Shown here in pieces: positions 32,711-37,216 of a DNA stretch of 37,216 nucleotides (positions are counted from its first letter, which is position 1; each line of letters opens with the position of its first letter). Below the pieces are notes generated by a model that ran no database searches, had not been told where the DNA came from, and saw only the letters and a program-made list of their open reading frames with translations. A program made the translations under genes and the position numbers. This DNA is from Xenorhabdus hominickii. Its GTDB lineage: Bacteria > Pseudomonadota > Gammaproteobacteria > Enterobacterales > Enterobacteriaceae. The DNA lies in NCBI RefSeq assembly GCF_002632725.1, contig NZ_NJAI01000001.1:1047320-1084535 (forward strand), written 5' to 3'.

Positions 32711-34879
32711 ATGTCAATGAAAAAGAGCATTGCGAAACTTAAGAAAGGGCAGGCCCTGGTCCAGAAGGGACAGCAGGCCGCCAAAATGGCCCAGCAGGTG
32801 GCGGGCGGGTTGGGGGGCGTGGGGAAAAGCGTGGGCGGTGGTTTGGCAGGAACCCCGGGGATAGTGCCGGGCGGTGGCTTTGGCGGCGGCTTGGGGGGCG
32901 CCAAAGCCACAATGGCTTCCGGCCAGAACTCTTTTGTCGGGCAGGGACTGGCTGAACGCGCGGCCAGTGGTCAGCATGCAGCGAATAAAGTGCTGCAAAA
33001 AGCCAGCCAGATGTTGGGGGGCGCTGGCAGTGGCCCGAGCGGGTTGCAGTTTACCCTGACGGCGGGTGGTTTGCCGCCACAGACCTTTGTCGTCACCGAC
33101 TTCGCCCTGACGGAAGGCTTTTCCCAGCCCTTCCACCTGACGGTCGGGCTGGCAAGTGCGGACCCCGCGATTGACTTTCCGGCGGTCTTGGACCGTAGCG
33201 CCACTCTGACCATCTTGCAGGAGGGGGTGGAACAACGCAGCATCACCGGCATGGTGGCCCGTTTTGAACAGGGTAACACCGGGTTGCACCAGACCACCTA
33301 CCAGATGACCCTGCGCCCTGACCTGTGGCGCACCACCCTGCGCCAGAACTCGCGTATCTTCCAGCAGCAGGACATTGCCACCATCGTTACCACCATTCTG
33401 AAAGAGCACGGTATCCGTGACGTGGTGTTCAGCCTGCGCCATCCGCATCCGGCGCGGGAATTCTGTGTGCAATATCAGGAAAGCGACTTTGTGTTCCTGC
33501 AACGCCTGACTGCGGAAGAGGGCATCTTCTATTTCTTCGAATGCGGCAACGGCCGTAACACCCTGGTATTTGCCGATGACGCCGGCTCTGTCCCGCCGGG
33601 ACTTGTCATTCCTTACCAACCGGGGGAAGCCAGTACGCTGGGCGAACCCGCGGTGGGCAGCCTGACCTGCAGTGCGCAGGTGCGTCCGGCGCAGGTGGAA
33701 TTGAAGGATTACACCTTCAAAAACCCGGCCTGGGCGGCGGAGTTCCGTGAGCAGATGAAGGAAGAAACCCTGCAGGAAATGTACTACGAGCACTACGACT
33801 ACCCGGGCCGGTTCAAGGATGAAGCCCACGGCAAAGCCTTTACCCGCTACCGGCTGGAAGCCCTGCGCAACGATGCCGTGACCGGTCAGGGCATCGGGCA
33901 GGCCATCGCTATCCAGCCGGGCCGGTTGTTCACCCTGACCAACCACCCGCGCCCTGACCTGAACCAGCCGTGGCAGGTGGTCAGTGCGAACCACAGCGGC
34001 AGCCAGCCGCAGGCCCGGGAAACCGCCAGCGGCGACAGCGGCACCACCCTGCATAGCCACTTCAGTTTTATCCGCCATAACCAGCACTGGCGCCCGGCGC
34101 CGTTGCCGAAACCCGTGGTTGACGGCCCGCAAATCGCCAAAGTCGTGGGGCCCGCAGGCGAAGAAATCTTCTGTGACCAGTACGGCCGTATCCGCCTCCA
34201 GTTCCCGTGGGACCGCTACGGCCACAGCGACGACCAGAGTTCCTGCTGGATACGCGTCACTCAACCGTGGGCCGGCCAGGGCTGGGGCATGCTCGCCATT
34301 CCCCGCATCGGTCAGGAAGTGGTGGTGGACTTCCTGCACGGCGACCCGGACCAGCCGATCGTCACCGGCCGCACCTATCATGCCAGTAACATCCCGCCGG
34401 GCGCCCTGCCGGGTAGCAAAACCCAAATGGCCTTCCGCTCCAAGACTCACAAAGGCGAAGGGTATAACGAACTGCTGTTTGAGGATTCCAAAGGCAGTGA
34501 AAGGCTGTCGATGCATGCGCAGAAGGACATGGACACCACGGTGAAAGATAACCAGAGTCTGGTGGTGGAGAAGGGTAACCGAACACTGACCATCCTCAAA
34601 GGCCATGAAACCAAAAGGGTGCAAGAAGGCAACCTGTCGGAAGAAATCTGCCAGACCCGCAGTACGGCCGCCAGTTCGGTCGTTGTTGTGACGGAGGGGG
34701 CGAAAGGGGAAGAGCCGGGTACCCAGTTTTATAAGGCAGCCAACGCGATCACCCTGATGGTGGGAAGCAGCCAAATCCAGCTGGACACCGAAGGGATCGC
34801 GCTGGCCTTTAACGACAACCAAATTTTGATAAACGCCGAAGGGGTGTTTATCAACGGCACGCTGATCACCCTGAATTAA
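32711..34879 (+). CDS. vgrG: VgrG (TssI), T6SS spike protein with glycine-rich N-terminal extension
   Basis: A 722-residue trimeric spike at the tip of the Hcp tube. The VgrG core starts near 111 (GLQFTLTAGG, FALTEGFSQPFHLTVGLAS) with the gp27-like region, including CVQYQESDFVFLQRLTAEEGIFYFFE. The gp5-like OB fold and needle follow (QYGRIRLQFPWDRYG, CWIRVTQPWAGQGWGMLAIPRIGQEVVVDFLHGDPDQPIVTGR). There is no C-terminal toxin domain after the needle. Unusually, about 110 residues precede the core: a basic helix (KKSIAKLKKGQALVQKGQQAAK) and a Gly-rich stretch with a repeated Gly-Gly pattern (about 32-65). The ATG at 32711 has GGGAGACAGACC before it. It is followed by an Eag chaperone gene and an Rhs-PAAR effector gene. 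Confidence 0.93.
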   Translation: MSMKKSIAKLKKGQALVQKGQQAAKMAQQVAGGLGGVGKSVGGGLAGTPGIVPGGGFGGGLGGAKATMASGQNSFVGQGLAERAASGQHAANKVLQKASQMLGGAGSGPSGLQFTLTAGGLPPQTFVVTDFALTEGFSQPFHLTVGLASADPAIDFPAVLDRSATLTILQEGVEQRSITGMVARFEQGNTGLHQTTYQMTLRPDLWRTTLRQNSRIFQQQDIATIVTTILKEHGIRDVVFSLRHPHPAREFCVQYQESDFVFLQRLTAEEGIFYFFECGNGRNTLVFADDAGSVPPGLVIPYQPGEASTLGEPAVGSLTCSAQVRPAQVELKDYTFKNPAWAAEFREQMKEETLQEMYYEHYDYPGRFKDEAHGKAFTRYRLEALRNDAVTGQGIGQAIAIQPGRLFTLTNHPRPDLNQPWQVVSANHSGSQPQARETASGDSGTTLHSHFSFIRHNQHWRPAPLPKPVVDGPQIAKVVGPAGEEIFCDQYGRIRLQFPWDRYGHSDDQSSCWIRVTQPWAGQGWGMLAIPRIGQEVVVDFLHGDPDQPIVTGRTYHASNIPPGALPGSKTQMAFRSKTHKGEGYNELLFEDSKGSERLSMHAQKDMDTTVKDNQSLVVEKGNRTLTILKGHETKRVQEGNLSEEICQTRSTAASSVVVVTEGAKGEEPGTQFYKAANAITLMVGSSQIQLDTEGIALAFNDNQILINAEGVFINGTLITLN

Positions 34880-34936
34880 CGGCGGACTGACCCCCGTCAT
34901 TTCACTGACAAATAAACAAAGAGAAAAAGGAAACCC

Positions 34937-35356
34937 ATGAGCGCACAAACTTACCCAATGAAAGAAGGCACCCTGACGATCCCGGCCGACTGGCGCGACG
35001 AATCGATGCACGTGTTTGTTCTGCCCGACGAGAGCGGGGCGAATCTGGTGATTAACCGCACACCGGTACCGATGGGGATCGACCCAGCCAGCTTTTACGA
35101 AGAGACACTGAGCCAGTTCGTCACCCACCTGCCGGGATATCAGGAGCAGGGACGGTCGCAGATGGAACTGAGCGGCGAGATGGCATGGCGGCTGGATTAC
35201 CACTGGCAGAGCCCTGAGGGCGAGATGCACCAGATCGTGGTGTTACAAATCCGGGGCGATCAATTGCTGGCCTTTAACCTGACCTCAACACAGGCGTTTA
35301 ACGACAGCCGGCGCAATGCCCTGCTGCGTGTGGTGAGCAGTTTTAACGCTGTCTGA
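34937..35356 (+). CDS. Eag-type T6SS effector chaperone (DUF1795/DcrB family)
   Basis: A 139-residue DUF1795 (DcrB-like) protein. Members next to rhs-PAAR genes (EagT6, EagR) are cytosolic chaperones that shield the N-terminal transmembrane helices of the effector and load it onto VgrG. The family pattern can be seen: an N-terminal strand GTLTIPADWRDESMHVFVLPD (about 11-31), NLVINRTPVPMG, a helix ASFYEETLSQFVTHLPGY, and the closing QIVVLQIRGDQLLAFNLTSTQAFNDSRR. AAAAAGGAAACCC precedes the ATG. It lies between vgrG and the rhs gene, 12 bases before the latter, as expected for a dedicated chaperone. Confidence 0.88.
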   Translation: MSAQTYPMKEGTLTIPADWRDESMHVFVLPDESGANLVINRTPVPMGIDPASFYEETLSQFVTHLPGYQEQGRSQMELSGEMAWRLDYHWQSPEGEMHQIVVLQIRGDQLLAFNLTSTQAFNDSRRNALLRVVSSFNAV

Positions 35357-35368
35357 CAGGGGGCAGTC

Positions 35369-37216
35369 ATGGGATTATTGGAAGGGGCGGCGGTACGTGC
35401 CGCCCGAATGGCGGCCGTTCGGGCCGGCACCGCGTCAGCCAAGGGGGGCAACGGGCCGAAGGCGGCTCGGGTCGATGATCCTATCCAGCACAGCAGCTTT
35501 CTGGCCGCGCTGGCGGGGGTCGTCGCCGGTGCCCTGATTGCGGCGGCGGTCATCGGGGCGGTCGGTCTCCTGTTGGGCCCAATCGGGGGGCTGCTCGTCG
35601 GGGGTTATATCGTGGCTAAAATGGCAGGAACTATTGCCAGTGCCAGTGCCGCCGTGACGCGAATGTGCGACAGTGTGTGCTCGCCGGACGGGATGCTGAT
35701 GTCGGGCTCGAACAACGTCAAAATCGAGGGAAAAAAGGCGGCCCGTGCCGAAGTCGATACATCGAGTTGCAGTAAACACCCCGGGTCGCTGATTGCGCAA
35801 GGCAGCGAAACCGTGTTTATCAACAGCCAGGCGGCCGCGCGGGCGGGGGACAAACTGGTGTGCGGGGCGGCCATCAAGGGCGGGGCGAGTACCGTCCTTA
35901 TCGGCTCCGGGCAGGGCACCTACATGGACATTGCCGAAGAGTTCTCGCCCTGGCAGCGGGCGCTGCTGGTGGCGGTAGAATTTCTGGTACCGCCCCAGCG
36001 GGGCCTGATGAAAGTCGGCTTCAAGCTCCTGAGCAAGGGAGGACGAAAAGCCCTGTTGAGGCTGGCGGTGAAAGAGGCCAAATCCAGTCTCCGGGATGCG
36101 AAGGCGGTGCTCGCGGGCGCAAAGATGGCGGCGCAGAACGCCAAAAAATGGGCCCAAAAAGCCGCCAAAAACCCGAAATGGGCCGCGCAAAGTGTGGCAA
36201 AAGGCGCTATGTCGGGCGCGAAAGTGGCCGCCAGCGCGGCCAAAGGCCATGTGAAACAGGTGGCAGCAAACGCCAAAAATCGCATCAATCAGACGAGAAA
36301 CCGCATCAGCAATGCCGGGCGCAGTATGAAAGGCGGGGCCGCCAAGGTGTTGAATGGCGCCAAAAAAGGGGCCAATACAGCCGGTAAGGCCGTCAAAAAT
36401 GATTTATCCTACCGTAGTCAGGCTGCGAGACGCGGCTACAATTCAACACAGGGGGCAAAACGTTATCTGGAGGCCATCAAACGTTTCTTCTGTAAAGACC
36501 CCATCGATGTGTCAACCGGCATGTTGTTTGACCAGCGCATTGATATCGAACTGGGGCAGACCATTCCCCTCACCTTTATGCGCAGCTGGTCACCGGGCGA
36601 ACGGGGGCTGTTGGGTGAAAACTGGACTGACACTTTTTCGGGCAGTGCAGTAATCAATGGTGACCAGATAGCTATCCGTACCACCGAAGGCGCCTGCCTT
36701 TACTTTGTGCTGATGCCGCATGAACAGCGCAGCCAAAACCCGGAGCATCCGGCCTTCACGCTGAGCCGGGACGGGACGGGTTTTTGTCTGCAGGAGCGTA
36801 ACAATCCGGTCAGCCAGCATTTCACCGTGCCGGTACCGGCCGAAGAGGACGGGCTGCAATGGCAACTGGGGGCTCTGAAGGATGTGTACGGTAATCAGAT
36901 CCAGTTCCACTACAGTGATGAACATCGTTTGACCGGCGTCAATCACAGTGACGGCCCGGCACTGGCGCTGCTGTACCGTGAAGACGGTAAGCTGGAAGCA
37001 ATACGCCGTTGTGATGACGAACAGGATGACGTGATGGCCCGCTATGGCTACCACGACAACGGCTGGCTGGCGGACGCCGACAGCACCCAGCATTTTCACC
37101 TGTTCTATGAATACAATGAACAGGGGCTGATCAGCCGTTGGTCGGACGGTGATCAGACCGCCGTGGAGTACCGCTATGATGCGCAGGGGCGTTGTATTTA
37201 TACCGTAGGCAGCGGC
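35369..37216 (+). CDS. Rhs-PAAR T6SS effector, N-terminal part (runs off the window)
   Basis: An open frame of 616 codons with no stop before the window end. After a short N-terminal segment, a hydrophobic region (about 44-90) forms the transmembrane hairpin of a prePAAR-type effector. A PAAR domain (about 97-185; CDSVCSPDGMLMSGSNNV, SKHPGSLIAQGSETVFINSQAAARAGDKL) sharpens the VgrG spike. Residues 233-345 are strikingly rich in Ala, Lys and Gly. The Rhs portion begins at CKDPIDVSTGMLF (about 375-387) and shows YD-type repeats toward the end. The toxin, and the immunity gene, must lie to the right of the window, so target and activity cannot be told. AGGGGG lies before the ATG. Confidence 0.92.
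   Translation, partial: MGLLEGAAVRAARMAAVRAGTASAKGGNGPKAARVDDPIQHSSFLAALAGVVAGALIAAAVIGAVGLLLGPIGGLLVGGYIVAKMAGTIASASAAVTRMCDSVCSPDGMLMSGSNNVKIEGKKAARAEVDTSSCSKHPGSLIAQGSETVFINSQAAARAGDKLVCGAAIKGGASTVLIGSGQGTYMDIAEEFSPWQRALLVAVEFLVPPQRGLMKVGFKLLSKGGRKALLRLAVKEAKSSLRDAKAVLAGAKMAAQNAKKWAQKAAKNPKWAAQSVAKGAMSGAKVAASAAKGHVKQVAANAKNRINQTRNRISNAGRSMKGGAAKVLNGAKKGANTAGKAVKNDLSYRSQAARRGYNSTQGAKRYLEAIKRFFCKDPIDVSTGMLFDQRIDIELGQTIPLTFMRSWSPGERGLLGENWTDTFSGSAVINGDQIAIRTTEGACLYFVLMPHEQRSQNPEHPAFTLSRDGTGFCLQERNNPVSQHFTVPVPAEEDGLQWQLGALKDVYGNQIQFHYSDEHRLTGVNHSDGPALALLYREDGKLEAIRRCDDEQDDVMARYGYHDNGWLADADSTQHFHLFYEYNEQGLISRWSDGDQTAVEYRYDAQGRCIYTVGSG

Noticed and set aside
32714..35230. Very long open frame (838 codons) on the minus strand opposite vgrG
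   Set aside because: It mirrors a clear VgrG gene in GC-rich DNA, where antisense stops are rare. The translation shows no recognisable domain.
35435..36250. 271-codon minus-strand frame opposite the Rhs-PAAR gene
   Set aside because: Antisense of a GC-rich coding region, with no domain or ribosome-binding site. It is not a plausible immunity gene.
1..37216. CRISPR arrays, tRNA or rRNA genes, prophage
   Set aside because: No regularly spaced repeats, no cloverleaf or rRNA signatures, and no phage genes other than the phage-like T6SS parts were seen.

Overview
The window looks like a chromosomal segment of an insect-associated Morganellaceae, most likely Xenorhabdus. The reasons are a two-partner hemolysin pair resembling X. 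nematophila XhlB/XhlA, enterobacterial-type alkB, ada and yhjD genes, a moderate overall GC content with AT-rich intergenic DNA, and a fragment of an IS1-type insA. No RNA gene or CRISPR array was found. The genus call is an inference from protein resemblance and was not checked against a database.

Region 1 (about 1-4100, minus strand). An alkylation-repair operon, ada then alkB, flanks a dead gene. The 868-1244 interval is the wreck of a third operon member, a 2-oxoglutarate/Fe(II) oxygenase, with several frameshifts, a large internal deletion and a nonsense codon. Its original stop still overlaps the GTG start of alkB. Ada itself has lost three of the four zinc-binding cysteines of its N-terminal sensor domain. 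Upstream lie a truncated IS1 insA fragment, a small tautomerase with a clear terminator, and the yhjD inner-membrane gene.

Region 2 (4384-10636, minus strand). A two-partner secretion pair: the TpsB outer-membrane transporter (xhlB-like) followed by the TpsA hemolysin (xhlA-like), preceded by a long AT-rich regulatory region that contains a possible Fur site.

Region 3 (11280-37216). A type VI secretion system. hcp is on the minus strand and is separated by about 0.9 kb of AT-rich DNA from a large plus-strand operon: tssB, tssC, tssE, tssF, tssG, tagH (FHA), tssJ, tssK, tssL, tssH (clpV), a vasH-like gene, vasI, tssA, tssM, (terminator) vasL, vgrG, a DUF1795/Eag chaperone gene and an rhs-PAAR effector gene cut by the window end. 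From tssB to vasL the order is the same as in the Vibrio cholerae VAS cluster. Genes mostly overlap or are a few bases apart, so they are probably co-transcribed and translationally coupled. TssJ-L-M form the membrane complex, TssE-F-G-K the baseplate, TssB/C the sheath, Hcp the tube, VgrG plus Rhs-PAAR the tip, and ClpV recycles the sheath.

Most interesting points. The vasH-like regulator keeps its GAF and Fis-type HTH ends but lacks the whole sigma-54 AAA+ domain. clpV carries a 4 x 12-bp in-frame tandem repeat encoding an acidic tract. VgrG has an extra glycine-rich N-terminal extension of about 110 residues. The Rhs protein has an Ala/Lys-rich stretch of about 110 residues between PAAR and the Rhs cage. 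A canonical intrinsic terminator sits between tssM and vasL. GC rises strongly toward the vgrG/rhs end, suggesting an exchangeable tip/effector module. I do not see a wholly new system; the novelty is in these variations on known ones.
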